Shown: one piece after another, positions 1 to 9,745 of the stretch
Layout: every line of letters begins with the position of its first letter
Numbering within the stretch: position 1 is the first letter of the stretch
Made by a program: the position numbers and the translations under genes
The notes under the pieces: generated by a model
Told to the model about the DNA's origin: nothing
The model's database searches: none
What the model saw: the letters and a program-made list of their open reading frames with translations, nothing else
DNA from: Candidatus Pantoea deserta
GTDB taxonomy: Bacteria > Pseudomonadota > Gammaproteobacteria > Enterobacterales > Enterobacteriaceae
NCBI RefSeq assembly: GCF_003813865.1
Contig: NZ_RMVG01000004.1
Span: 1-64,000 of the forward strand
Reading direction: 5' to 3'
DNA: 64,000 nucleotides

Positions 1-1448
1 AACGTGGCATAGGGTGGCTCAATTCCCTCCGGTTTGCTGTAGCCGTGCACGCCTTCCACATCTTTCCAGCCAGAAGGATAAAACTCAGCTTTTACCCCGT
101 TAACCTCCACGCTGACAGGCTGTCCGGTGCCCTTGACCTGCTCGCCAATGCGGTTAAGCTCTTTTTTCAGCATTTCATCCAGGTTGATGATCACCTGCTC
201 GCCGCCACCTTCAAGGTACTGGTTGGTTCTCTTTTGTCCGAACTGTTCAGCAATTTTACCGTGCCAGGCATTGGTGCCCGGCATCCGCGTGGCAAGGTCT
301 TCCGGCAGATGCAGCACCACCAGAAAACCGTTGCCGTTCCACTCATCCAGTACCGCTGATAATTGTCGCCACTCTTCCGCGTTACCTGGCACTTTCTGAT
401 AGCCCCAGAATCCGCCCGCAGCCCAGGAGCCGCCGGGCGTTGTTGCCAGCGCAGTCTCGTTACCGAAAGCGCGAAAAATCGTACTGCCCGCCATCTCGCG
501 GGCGCTTTTGGCAATAATTTCACCGCTGAAAGAGGCGATGTTGGCATAAACCATGCTGTCTCCAAATGCCGGGCTATGCTCAGGTTGTCTTGCAAGTAAA
601 TCCGGATAGCCCGGTTTCGAATATTTTTGCCGCAGTCTGTCTTTATGCCATTTCTCTGCATGAATACTCGGAAATCGCGTTCCCTGCTTTGGCGCTTCCC
701 GCAGCGGGCGTTCTATCAGATAGGCTTCCGCTTCACGCCGCACTTCAGCCCTGCCCTTACCCGTTGCCACCGTATGGATTTCGCCTTTATACACCAGCGC
801 CTGCAACACCCGCAGTTTCGCATCCAGCTCTTTCAGCGCCTGGGGGATCATTTTCGACGCCAGCGGCTGCAGCGCCGCAAAGCCATCCCGTACCCGGATT
901 AAATCCGCCTGCCATCTCTCCGGCAGCATTCGCCCCACCCGGGCTTTCAGGATCTGATTAATCGCCGTGATCATGGTGTGGCAAAAACCATCCATTTTCT
1001 CACTCAGCTGCGCCTGATACTCAACCACATTCAGCTTGTTCAGCCACTTCACCGCATCACCTTCGCCGACACGGTTCAGAAACTTAATTATGTATCTGAG
1101 CGTTTCTACATTTTCTGCCGCTTTTTTTGTTACACGCAAAGCCAGACGCCCCACCCCTTTTATGACTCCGCCCATCACCGGGATCAGCGCAAACAGTAAA
1201 ATCACAAGAAACAGCCATTCCGTAACGCTTTCCCGCTTCTTCGGCTCTTTCGCCAGCCCGATAGAAACTGCAATCAAATCGCGTACCGCCGTCACATCAC
1301 CGACCAGCGGAACCATGCCAATCACCGCATCGACAATAATCTGACCGATGGTCTGTTTTTCATTAAACGCCCCCTGAAGGGTGCCCCAGATCCACTGCCC
1401 GGTTTCCAGACTGGTTTCCTTAAACCACGCAACGCCCGGCATACTCAT
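1..1448 (-). CDS. Predicted VgrG-linked T6SS effector, C-terminus beyond left edge
   Basis: An open frame runs from ATG 1448 to the window edge (482 codons, no stop), starting inside the vgrG-1 stop as an ATGA overlap. That coupling to vgrG is typical of cargo effectors. Two hydrophobic segments lie near residues 36-53 and 79-95, so the N-terminal part could sit in a membrane. A helical middle (about 105-230) and a basic stretch (230-285) follow. Residues 320-425 look like a separate globular domain containing IFRAFG (R326), a GGSW turn (S341) and YLEGGGEQ (E417). This order of Arg, Ser and Glu is loosely like ADP-ribosyltransferase folds, but that is a guess from spacing only. I do not recognise the family. 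No immunity gene is visible because the gene leaves the window. Confidence 0.75.
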   Translation of the reverse strand, partial: MSMPGVAWFKETSLETGQWIWGTLQGAFNEKQTIGQIIVDAVIGMVPLVGDVTAVRDLIAVSIGLAKEPKKRESVTEWLFLVILLFALIPVMGGVIKGVGRLALRVTKKAAENVETLRYIIKFLNRVGEGDAVKWLNKLNVVEYQAQLSEKMDGFCHTMITAINQILKARVGRMLPERWQADLIRVRDGFAALQPLASKMIPQALKELDAKLRVLQALVYKGEIHTVATGKGRAEVRREAEAYLIERPLREAPKQGTRFPSIHAEKWHKDRLRQKYSKPGYPDLLARQPEHSPAFGDSMVYANIASFSGEIIAKSAREMAGSTIFRAFGNETALATTPGGSWAAGGFWGYQKVPGNAEEWRQLSAVLDEWNGNGFLVVLHLPEDLATRMPGTNAWHGKIAEQFGQKRTNQYLEGGGEQVIINLDEMLKKELNRIGEQVKGTGQPVSVEVNGVKAEFYPSGWKDVEGVHGYSKPEGIEPPYAT

Positions 1449-4008
1449 TCCACACCTCCGCTGTGTTTCGTTATCAGGACGTCAATGTCGGACTCACTGA
1501 CTGAGGAACCGATAAACTGCTGATTATCCGTGTTGTATTTTCGTAAATAACCTCGCACATCAGGCCCTATCTCAACGGTCATCGGCCCGTCCGGTATATC
1601 GTCAAGATGCAGGTAGCCCGCCCCATCAAGGTTACCGGTACGCACAGAGCCGTCCGCCAGCGTCGCGGTAAACGCTGCACCGACCACCGGCGCGTCATCA
1701 TGGTAGAGGTACTGCATCAGAGCGTCATTACGGTCTCTCAGAGGGTCAGCCAGCCACGGCACATCCGGCGTCTGTGATACTCCACCTTCTGTATCCAGTC
1801 GACTCGCCTTGCGGGTGTAAGTCCCTGCCGTCTCGTACTTGATTTGCCCCTGCTCAATGAGAATGGAGCTTCCACCGCCAACCAGCCTTATTCGCTTTTT
1901 CCCGGCCAGCAGCATCTCTCTGGCGGAGACAAGGGTCAGCTTCTGCTCCGCGCTCAGGTACATCACCCCGTTCTGGGACTGGAACTGTACCGGTCCCTGT
2001 GCCGAAATCAGGCTCAGCCTGCCGTGTTGAGCAAACATTCCCACGCTGTCGCCCGCCAGCCCGGTGATATGCCCCTGGGTCCCGATACTGATATCACCAC
2101 CGGCATTCAGGGCAATATTGTCAGTGGCCGCCAGCTGCAGATGCTCTGAACTGGTAAAGCCATCCCCTCGGGTGCTGAGAAGTGAAGCATCTCATTGAGG
2201 GTTTTCAGCCGTGTGGCGAACATTGCCTGCTGGCTGGCAATATCAGCTTCCAGGGCTTTCGCCTGTCGGGTGGCTGTGGCCAGTCCCTCGATTTGTACGC
2301 GGACGGCCTCAGTTTCCCTCAGAGCCTCATCCATACTCAGCACATCGCCTTCAGCCTTCGCCTGGCCATCCGCTGTGATAAGCAGCCCTTTTGCCACGCG
2401 AATGACCCCGAACTCATCGGTACGCAGCTCAAACCCTGTACCCCGCAGTTCGTTCTGCTCATTCACGATGTGACCCTGGTTCAGCGCCGTAGAGCCGAAA
2501 GGGGTACTGAGCGCAATATGCTCTGCCTGACGCTGGTCTTCCATCCGCAGTTCGTTCTGACCTGCGGTGCGCAGGATGTTCTGGCTGCGGTTATCCCGCG
2601 TGACCACATCCGGATGCTCAGAGTCATGAAAGGCATGGGCAATGTACGGGCGGTCCGGGTCACCGCCGTCAAAGGCAATCCCCACTTCGGTGCCGTCAGT
2701 CAGCGGCGTGTGCCAGCCATACGTATCCCCGGCGTACGGTTTGGCCTGGCGTATCCAGAGGTAGCTGTAACCCGGCTCTGCGTCTTCACGGCTGAAGTCC
2801 AGCTTCACCCGGTAGCGCCCTGTTTCATCGAGATGCGCATACGGTGCATTCCTCTCATCGCTCTCGACGCGGGCCATGAGCGTACCGGCGATCAGTGGGC
2901 GTGGTATCGGTGCTGGCCTGAAGCAGTACTGCTCGCTGTAGGGCATGCCCCATACGGAGACGTGCAGGCGGGTGTCACGGGCCGCACGGAAGGTGGTCAG
3001 CGTAATGACCATCCCCTCATTCAGCTCCGGCACATCACTGTCGCCGGTCTCCAGCACCATGCCCGGCGTCAGGTGGCTGGCGTTACTGAAGAGATGCAGG
3101 CGAATGGCGTTATTAAGCGCGTACTCATGCTGAATACGGGCGTAAAACGCCTCGCTTTCGGTTTCCGGGTCAAGGGGGGTGTCATCACCGGCGTCGCGGC
3201 AAGGTATCAGGTAGCGGTAGTGTTCACCGGTGGTAGCCGCCTCATTTCTGACGCTGACGGCCGCATCCATCCGCGTGCCGGCCATGCGGTAGTTGTAGTC
3301 CCGGATGGCCACACTGCCTGTGACGGTGTTGTGCCACACCCGCGCATCCCATACCGCTTCAACCGCGCCGTCATACAGCGCCGACGGCTCCCGGTAAGGC
3401 AGATGGACATCAAACTGGTAGTGCAGCTGGCTGTCGGCAAACATCACTGTATCCAGCCAGGTGGCAGGGTTAACCCCGGTGCGGAACCAGATGCCGTCTT
3501 CGGCGAGGATACGCTGGATAAACTGCAGGTCGGTTTCCCGCCACTGGGTAATCAGTTCCCGTACCGGGTAGGTCTGTTCCAGCCGGAATTCAAAATCAGA
3601 CCCTTCCAGCCCGTGGCTACGCAGTATCTGCTCCACCAGTTCCGGCACCGAGACATTCTGCCAGACCGCACAGCGGCGGGTGTGGCTGAGCAGTGCCAGG
3701 CGCGAGGAGAGCGTTACGGCGAAATGCGTCTGGTCCACAGTCTCTTTGAGAACCTCAAAGCCGGTGATGATGCCCTGCACCACCCGGCCTGAGAGCATGC
3801 TAAGGGTGGCATACTTCAGCATCGCATCCTGACGGCTGATGTTTTTCTGTGGCGTGGTGAACTCAATGCGCCATTTGAACGGCGCATTCAGCGCTTCCCG
3901 CCCGTGGAAGTTCAGCACATCCGGCTTCAGGATGCTGTCGTTTATCTCAAGGCGGTAGCGTGTCTGTCCGTCAAACAGCGCCAGCCAGTTATCGAGGGTG
4001 GTGTCCAT
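1445..4008 (-). pseudogene. vgrG: VgrG spike protein (TssI), single-base frameshift near the C-terminus
   Basis: VgrG trimers form the puncturing spike at the tip of the Hcp tube and carry effectors. The frame from ATG 4008 encodes the gp27/gp5-like body (about 600 residues), closely parallel to vgrG-2 at 22,766-25,120, including the QILRSHGLEG and ITQWRETDL segments. It then runs out of frame and stops at 2107. The DUF2345 tail continues in another frame to 1445. The switch falls at a run of four C (2164-2167, plus strand). One more base there would restore a continuous protein of about 854 residues with the expected SAPEGDGFTSSEHLQ junction. As written, the spike lacks its C-terminal beta-helix extension and the link to the downstream effector. 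It could be a real mutation or a homopolymer error in the sequence. Confidence 0.85.
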
Positions 4009-4012
4009 GGGT

Positions 4013-4540
4013 TTACTCCTTCACAGGAACCAGGGTCAGCCCGGTGCTGTTGAGCTGAATGGTGCGCGGCTTGTCCGGGTCGAGATCGTCGCGGCTTAGT
4101 ACCAGCTTCCAGGTGTTGTTTTTGATATCCGGCCGATTAAACAGCCCCACCACCGCCACAAACTTCGCCTCTTCGTTCATCGGCATATTTAGCGTCACGC
4201 TGCCTTTGGGCATCACCAGCAGAGACTTGCTGGCGACGATGTCTTCTTTCAACGTGGTGTCCGCATCGCGCAGCATTTTCTGGTAGTCGGCGGCATCCGC
4301 CTTCTGGCGGTCTTTCAGCTGGTAAACCTGCAACATGGTGGCCAGTGGCGTCTGGCTTTCATCAGCGTTGATGGCCGCGCGGGGTTCAAAATCCAGATGC
4401 AACACCTTTATTTTTTTGTAAAAGATGGCTTTGGTTGCGCTGACCGTGCCGTCCGACACGGCCTGAGTCAGGCCACATGCAGTCAACAGGGAACAGAGCA
4501 GCATCAGTGCGACGCTGCGCGACAGAGAAGCGAAAGTCAT
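4013..4540 (-). CDS. tssJ: T6SS outer-membrane lipoprotein TssJ
   Basis: TssJ is the outer-membrane lipoprotein that anchors the TssM periplasmic domain and completes the TssJLM membrane complex. The 175-residue product has a signal peptide ending in the lipobox LLTAC (Cys22), followed by a beta-rich domain of the SciN/VasD type with VYQLKDRQKA and a C-terminal RTIQLNSTGLTL strand region. It ends 4 bases before vgrG-1 and follows tssG after a gap of about 76 bases. The length is usual for the family. Confidence 0.9.
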   Translation of the reverse strand: MTFASLSRSVALMLLCSLLTACGLTQAVSDGTVSATKAIFYKKIKVLHLDFEPRAAINADESQTPLATMLQVYQLKDRQKADAADYQKMLRDADTTLKEDIVASKSLLVMPKGSVTLNMPMNEEAKFVAVVGLFNRPDIKNNTWKLVLSRDDLDPDKPRTIQLNSTGLTLVPVKE

Positions 4541-4616
4541 TCGGGGAGTCCTTTTCAGCCTTCAGAAACAGGTGCGTGTTGAATGTGTCTGGTGTTGGGT
4601 ATTGTGTTCCGGAATA

Positions 4617-5696
4617 TCAGTCGAAACGGTAGCCACCGGGCTCTGCCGGTCGCGGGGTCTTACAGGCCAGCCCTTCATAGGTGCCCAGGCTCACGGTCAG
4701 GTGCGTACGGGTCGCGGGACGGTCGCGCCTGAGACCCAGTACGCCGGTGCGGCCCAGCTGTACCCGGCTTGTCTTACCCAGACCGGGTTCAGGCAGACAG
4801 CTTACGGGTACCGTGAGGCGAAGGCGTACATCGGAGCGATAACCCATGTACACCCGCAGCAGCACCATCAGGTCAGTGTGCAACTGACCGCCGGGCAACC
4901 AGCCCTGCGCCTCCTGCGGATTGTCAGTCGCCAGCATCAAGAGGATACGGCTGCTGGCCTCTTTGCCGGTTTTGCCGAGCGTGGCCCGCTGCGACAGCGA
5001 CACGCGGTTGGCTTTGCCGAGTCCACTGCGGCTCTCCACGGGGACTTTCACCGGGTCCGGGCTGATAACCGTGCTCAGGGTGTCCGGGGCCAGCAGACTC
5101 ACCAGCTGGCGGATGCCTTCGGCGTTTCGGGTTGGCAACCGCATGGTCCCCAGTAGCGCCAGGAAGCGGGAAACCGGTGTGGCAATCTGCTCCGCCGTAC
5201 CCGGGATGCCAAGACCGACCAGTCCCAGCAGGCACTGAGAAGTGTCATCCACGCCGCCAGCTTCGAAGGTTGCCGGGTAAGCGTATTTGCGCCAGATACG
5301 GTAGTACTGGGTGTGAATACGGTGGCTGAAGATATCGAGAAACGCGGTGGTGGCTTCATACCCCTCACGGCGCTGCGCAATATCATCGAGGTACGCCGTC
5401 GGTAGCGGGGAGTCCACCCCGTACATTCCGAGGAAAGTGGTCCGCACCGTCGGCGACAGGTCCGGGTGGTCCTCATCGGTTTCAACCGCCTTCAGTTCGC
5501 TGACCGGGAATCCCATCCCCGGCCACGGACGAAAACGCACCGGGTCGGCGGACAGTTTCTCGGTGCTGCCGAGCTTCGGCGCATCCGGGTTTTCCTGCTC
5601 CAGTAACTGACAGAAACGGTAGAAATTAACCTGCCAGATGTCACCGGCAAGCCGCTCCGTCAGCCCGGAATGTGCTGGCTGTGATTCTCTTTCCAT
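4617..5696 (-). CDS. tssG: T6SS baseplate protein TssG
   Basis: TssG (ImpH/VasB family) is a baseplate wedge protein that works with TssF, TssE and TssK to start assembly of the contractile sheath. The product is 359 residues, normal for the family. It has the typical N-terminal segment WQVNFYRFCQLLEQ, the FRPWPGMGFP motif and the LSPTVRTTFLGMYGVDSPLP stretch diagnostic of TssG. Its start lies inside the end of tssF (37-base overlap), the usual tssF-tssG arrangement, which implies translational coupling. Confidence 0.93.
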   Translation of the reverse strand: MERESQPAHSGLTERLAGDIWQVNFYRFCQLLEQENPDAPKLGSTEKLSADPVRFRPWPGMGFPVSELKAVETDEDHPDLSPTVRTTFLGMYGVDSPLPTAYLDDIAQRREGYEATTAFLDIFSHRIHTQYYRIWRKYAYPATFEAGGVDDTSQCLLGLVGLGIPGTAEQIATPVSRFLALLGTMRLPTRNAEGIRQLVSLLAPDTLSTVISPDPVKVPVESRSGLGKANRVSLSQRATLGKTGKEASSRILLMLATDNPQEAQGWLPGGQLHTDLMVLLRVYMGYRSDVRLRLTVPVSCLPEPGLGKTSRVQLGRTGVLGLRRDRPATRTHLTVSLGTYEGLACKTPRPAEPGGYRFD

Positions 5697-7429
5697 CGCA
5701 GTCGTTTCCCTGTCGGTTGCAGGACCAGCGTGAGCTGATTAAAAAGGTGGACATCGGCATAGAGGGCAAAGAAGCGGTGCAGCATTTCCCCGAACAGGGT
5801 GACGTCGCCTTCTCCGGCAAAATTGTCCGCGTTAAGGGTGATTTCAATGTCCACCCCGCGCAGCATAAAGCCCTTCTCAAAGCGTCGGATAAGGGTGTGT
5901 TTTACCGCCACAATCGCTTCCAGACGGCGACGGTTCATCTCATCATCGGTCCAGTCATAGAGCGCCAGCGTGCCGCGCAGCACTTCCGGGTTATCCATCA
6001 TGCTTAAGAAGCTTGAACCCAGATGGCTCATCACCCGCCAGTGGAAGCGGTCGTTCGCAGGCGGGTAAAGCGGCAGGGTCGGCACCTTCAGGTTCATGAC
6101 CCGAACCGGCACCTTGCCCGCTTTCACCACCCTGTCCAGCAGCGTGCTCTCGAGTGACCGGCGCGGCAGCTGTCCGTTAGTGCCGGTAATGCGAATGGAG
6201 AGCGACTCCGGTGCCTGTGACAGTTGCTCCAGCTCGAACGACTTTCCACCGAGAATAAGCCAGGTGTCATACAGCCCCGAGGGGCCGCGCTTCACGCGGG
6301 TGTGGAAGTAACGCTCCGGTGCATCATGGCGCATCATGCCACCGCGGTGGCGGAAACTGGTGAACGGTACGTACGGGTGCTTGCCGTTTTTCACCGCACC
6401 ATGAATGGAGTCTACGCTGTAGATTTCGGTATGCCCGTCTTGCACAAGCATCGGGCGCAGAAGGTATTCATTCTGGAGCGGATCAGGCGTCAGCGGGTCC
6501 GCTTCCAGTGAGAACAGGTTAATGACCGGCGCACAGTGCAGGCGAAAGTTATCAGTCTCAAACGGCATGTCTGACGGCCAGCTGCCGTCGAGCACAATAT
6601 CGGTCTCAAACCAGGTGGTTTTCTGACTCAGCCCTGCCAGTTCCAGGCCTCTGAGTTCCACGAACATAAACTTCTCGCGGAAGCTGAAATACTCCAGCAG
6701 CAGTTGGTAGCCACTGAACGCTGAGTCCCCTTTCGGCCACAGCCGGTCAGGGTCATCAAAGCCCATGGGTTTACACCAGCCCTCAACGCGGACCCGTTCG
6801 GTATGGGTCTCACTGTGGCGGACATACATCGCCTGCATCCGGCGCGTCAGCGCCAGGTGCAGGGCCGAGGCTACGGGGCTGTCAGCATCGAGGTAAATGG
6901 CGACCTTATCAATCCCGGCTTTTGACCAGTCCACCTTGTCCGGGCATTCGAAACGCAGGCGAATGGCGGCGCGCCCATCGGATTCGGTCCGCAGGCGGGC
7001 CTCACTCAGATGCAGCGGATGCAGCGGTACGTCACGGGTGGTGCGATACTGGCAGACCGTGTTATCGGGACCGACCGGGCGCGACAGGACGGAAAAACCG
7101 TTTTCGAGCACTTCCATTTTGCGAAGCTGACGCCAGTCCGGCGTGAACGCCACCACAGAGAGCGACGGGATGGTGCGCATGTAATGCGGCCACAGCAGGC
7201 TCACCAGCCCTTCTGTCAGTTCTGGCAGGTCATCATCAAGCTTTTCACGCAGGCGGCCCATCAGGAAGGCGAAGCCCTCGAACAGGCGCTCCACATACGG
7301 ATCACGGGCCCCGTTTTTATCCAGGTTGAGCATAGCCGCGCGGTCGGGGTGAGCGCGGGCAAACTCTTTACCGGCCTCGCGCAGGTAGCGCATCTCGGCT
7401 TCGTAATAGCGCAGGGTTAAATCATCCAT
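5660..7429 (-). CDS. tssF: T6SS baseplate protein TssF
   Basis: TssF (ImpG/VasA) is the larger wedge subunit of the T6SS baseplate. The 589-residue product begins with the characteristic YYEAEMRYLREAGKEFARAHP segment. The conserved DPYVERLFEGFAFLMGRLREKLDDDLPELTEGLVSLLWPHY block follows in its first 100 residues, here quoted only in outline. Length and order match the family. It is followed directly by tssG and preceded, after a short gap, by the broken DUF2726 gene that separates it from tssA. Confidence 0.93.
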   Translation of the reverse strand: MDDLTLRYYEAEMRYLREAGKEFARAHPDRAAMLNLDKNGARDPYVERLFEGFAFLMGRLREKLDDDLPELTEGLVSLLWPHYMRTIPSLSVVAFTPDWRQLRKMEVLENGFSVLSRPVGPDNTVCQYRTTRDVPLHPLHLSEARLRTESDGRAAIRLRFECPDKVDWSKAGIDKVAIYLDADSPVASALHLALTRRMQAMYVRHSETHTERVRVEGWCKPMGFDDPDRLWPKGDSAFSGYQLLLEYFSFREKFMFVELRGLELAGLSQKTTWFETDIVLDGSWPSDMPFETDNFRLHCAPVINLFSLEADPLTPDPLQNEYLLRPMLVQDGHTEIYSVDSIHGAVKNGKHPYVPFTSFRHRGGMMRHDAPERYFHTRVKRGPSGLYDTWLILGGKSFELEQLSQAPESLSIRITGTNGQLPRRSLESTLLDRVVKAGKVPVRVMNLKVPTLPLYPPANDRFHWRVMSHLGSSFLSMMDNPEVLRGTLALYDWTDDEMNRRRLEAIVAVKHTLIRRFEKGFMLRGVDIEITLNADNFAGEGDVTLFGEMLHRFFALYADVHLFNQLTLVLQPTGKRLRWKENHSQHIPG

Positions 7430-7456
7430 GAGAGAAAGTACTCAATTCAGTAAATT

Positions 7457-8115
7457 TCAGGAAACGGCCATTCTTTCTTCTACAGCCTTATGACGATCCC
7501 ACACGGGAGGTTGAATGTTCATTTCGTCAACGTTGACACGAAGCAACGGAACACCGGCCATTTCAAATATATGTTCGAGCCGTTTATCACGTGCAATACG
7601 CTTATCGAGTTCATGGCTTTTATCATCCAGTTCAATGACGCAGACAATTTTGTTATTTTTTCTGGAGACCAAAACATAATCCACGGACATCGCATTAAAC
7701 CGGGTAAAGAAACGAGCTCTTTCGCACTAAACGCATTTTGCTCAGGTAACTTCAAAAAGCGCCCAGGACTTACCTGGCAAAATATCCGACAATATTGACC
7801 AAACCACTCTTCGAGCTTTTCCAGATATTGTCTTTCTGTCGAGGTTGTCATGTATTTTTTATTTTCAAGAGTGACACCTTCTTCCACCATTCCCCAGAAC
7901 AAGTCCTCCTTCTCCTCCCAACGAGAGTGCTGGTATTTAACGGCTGGACGTGGCGACGGCGCGTGAGTACAAGTTGTTGGTTGAGCTTCGCTTCGGAAAG
8001 TACGGTTCTTCGATATGAGCTGCCGAAAGGATTTTTGCTGACTTTTTCTGTGATGTACTCTAACCCAGACGCCAGCACCAAAACTGGCAGTAACCCAGAA
8101 TAAAACGTCCATCAT
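7457..8115 (-). pseudogene. DUF2726 protein with one frameshift, inserted between tssA and tssF
   Basis: The start ATG at 8115 has a good AGAGGTAAGC ribosome site and lies 13 bases after tssA. The first frame encodes an N-terminal membrane anchor (about residues 1-20), a polar linker and the start of a DUF2726 domain. Near 7714-7719 (gagctc) the homology moves to another frame, which ends at 7457. Restoring one base gives a continuous protein of about 219 residues. The second part contains VDYVLVSRKNNK, VIELDD, RDKRLEHIFE and AGVPLLRV, which match the DUF2726 core. That core has a nuclease-like (PD-(D/E)XK-type) layout. It is not a known T6SS component. As written it is probably inactive. Confidence 0.7.
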
Positions 8116-8128
8116 GCTTACCTCTGTT

Positions 8129-9745
8129 CTAACCGCACAGCACCATCGCGCGGGCCGGATCGAGCGCAATCAGCCCTGCCAAAAGTGTGTCTATTTCCGG
8201 AGTGAGTCGGGCTTTGTCGCTTTCACTGCGTCCGGCTTTAAGACGCAGTAACCGCAGTCGGCGGGCCTGCACGTCAAACAGCAGGCCGGGCTCCCAGTCA
8301 CTGAGGGTCAGCAGCGGCGCGCTGGCGGTGAGCTCACCGAGCAGGTGCAGGGCAAGCTCGTTGCGGCCATACTGCTCTGCCACCCGCGCCATGAGTAAAC
8401 GGAGTAACCAGCGGCTTCGGGGTGAGTCCATACCCGGACGACTCTGAAGCCAGACCATCGCCGCCTCCGGGCCATCGCTGTCACCCTTTTCCATCGCTTC
8501 CGCTTCCAGCGCAAAAATGTCATCGGTCCGGACTCCCTGTAAGGCGGCAGGCTCTTCGGTGAACCCGGACAGGTCGTTGTTGACCTTCTCCGCTATCCAG
8601 CCGAGCGTCACCTCATCAGCAAACGGCGTACCGTCATTCCAGGCGAGGGTTTCCAGCCCCGGAAGACGCTTAAGCAGCAGTTTCAGGTCGCTCAGGATAT
8701 AATCAGCCCATGGTTCCCAGAGCGAACCCGCGCGACTCAGCCCTTGCCACAGGTACCACTGCAAATCGAGCCAGAAGCGGTTACCGCCTTCGGTGAACAT
8801 CACATCCACCTGCTCAATCAGTTCTGTCCAGCTTTGCTGCAGGTACAGGCGTTTAAGCTGTGCACGGTAGTCCGGTTTAGGGGGCAGCAGGCGGGTCCGG
8901 CCACTAGCATCGAGCGCCGGCAGTTGCGTCACCAGGTCCCAGCGGGCGGCCTTCATTATCCGGTGAGCCGCAAGCCAGCCCTGGGGCTGCTCCACCACCC
9001 AGCCGGAGAGCACGCGCAGCTGGCGTACCAGTTCCACTTCCGATTTAACTGCGGCCGCCGCCGGCACAGCACTGCCGGAGGATGTGGCGGCTCCGGCGTC
9101 GGTAGCCTCTTCCTGATGTGAAGCGGCCACCGGTGTATCGAGCCCACCCGCGCCGGCAAGGCGGTTTTCAAGTGCGCGCAGGAGCCCGGCAAATGAGGGC
9201 TGCTCACTGTCAGGCAGATTCGACAGCGCATCGTCCAGCAGGCACAGTGCAGCTGCTGTTCTTGCCGTGTCTTCCCGCGTCACATCCGGCCAGCGCGAGA
9301 ACGCATTCAGCACTTTGTCACTGTTTAGCCACTCTAGTGCGGTCAGTCTGGCATTGCTGCGCAGCGGGTGGACGTACTGCCCTGTCTGATTCAGCATCGC
9401 GGTAAGCAGCATCAGGCCATCAGCCAGCCCACTATCACCGTCGTGCTGCAGACGAGCAAAGACATACCAGGTGACCACGCGGAGATCACGGGCCTGGTGG
9501 GTCACAACCTGTTCGGCCAGATGGCAGAGCACGTCGGTATCGGTACCGGAAAGCTTGTTGATCTCCTCGCGCATCAGCTGGAAATCATCCTCATAAGTCG
9601 GATCTTCCCCTGCCCCGTTTCCTGCTGCCAGTGGAGGGAGCCAGGCATCCCAGCGGGACAGGTTGTTCCGGGTCTGCATGAGCAGTGCAGTACGCTGGGC
9701 CATATCCGGGAGGCACAAGGTCAGGAGGCTTTCTGCGGTCAGCAT
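8129..9745 (-). CDS. tssA: T6SS assembly protein TssA (ImpA family)
   Basis: TssA proteins prime and cap the growing tail. The 538-residue product has an ImpA N-terminal domain in the first third (the region from SRWDAWLPP through QARDLRVVTWYVFARL). A low-complexity alanine/serine linker lies around residues 205-235, and a long C-terminal VasJ/VasL-like helical region follows. The start ATG sits right after the tssM stop (TAAATG) with GGAGA seven bases upstream, so the two are translationally coupled. The C-terminal class decides whether it caps or primes, and I cannot tell which from sequence alone. Confidence 0.88.
   Translation of the reverse strand: MLTAESLLTLCLPDMAQRTALLMQTRNNLSRWDAWLPPLAAGNGAGEDPTYEDDFQLMREEINKLSGTDTDVLCHLAEQVVTHQARDLRVVTWYVFARLQHDGDSGLADGLMLLTAMLNQTGQYVHPLRSNARLTALEWLNSDKVLNAFSRWPDVTREDTARTAAALCLLDDALSNLPDSEQPSFAGLLRALENRLAGAGGLDTPVAASHQEEATDAGAATSSGSAVPAAAAVKSEVELVRQLRVLSGWVVEQPQGWLAAHRIMKAARWDLVTQLPALDASGRTRLLPPKPDYRAQLKRLYLQQSWTELIEQVDVMFTEGGNRFWLDLQWYLWQGLSRAGSLWEPWADYILSDLKLLLKRLPGLETLAWNDGTPFADEVTLGWIAEKVNNDLSGFTEEPAALQGVRTDDIFALEAEAMEKGDSDGPEAAMVWLQSRPGMDSPRSRWLLRLLMARVAEQYGRNELALHLLGELTASAPLLTLSDWEPGLLFDVQARRLRLLRLKAGRSESDKARLTPEIDTLLAGLIALDPARAMVLCG

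Noticed and set aside
2100-2210. Programmed ribosomal frameshift in vgrG-1
   Set aside because: No slippery heptamer with a following pseudoknot was evident, and vgrG-2 is made without any shift; a simple indel explains it better.
2182-3792. 536-codon plus-strand open frame
   Set aside because: It is antisense to the vgrG-1 body, which has clear homology to vgrG-2; the long frame follows from GC-rich codon use.
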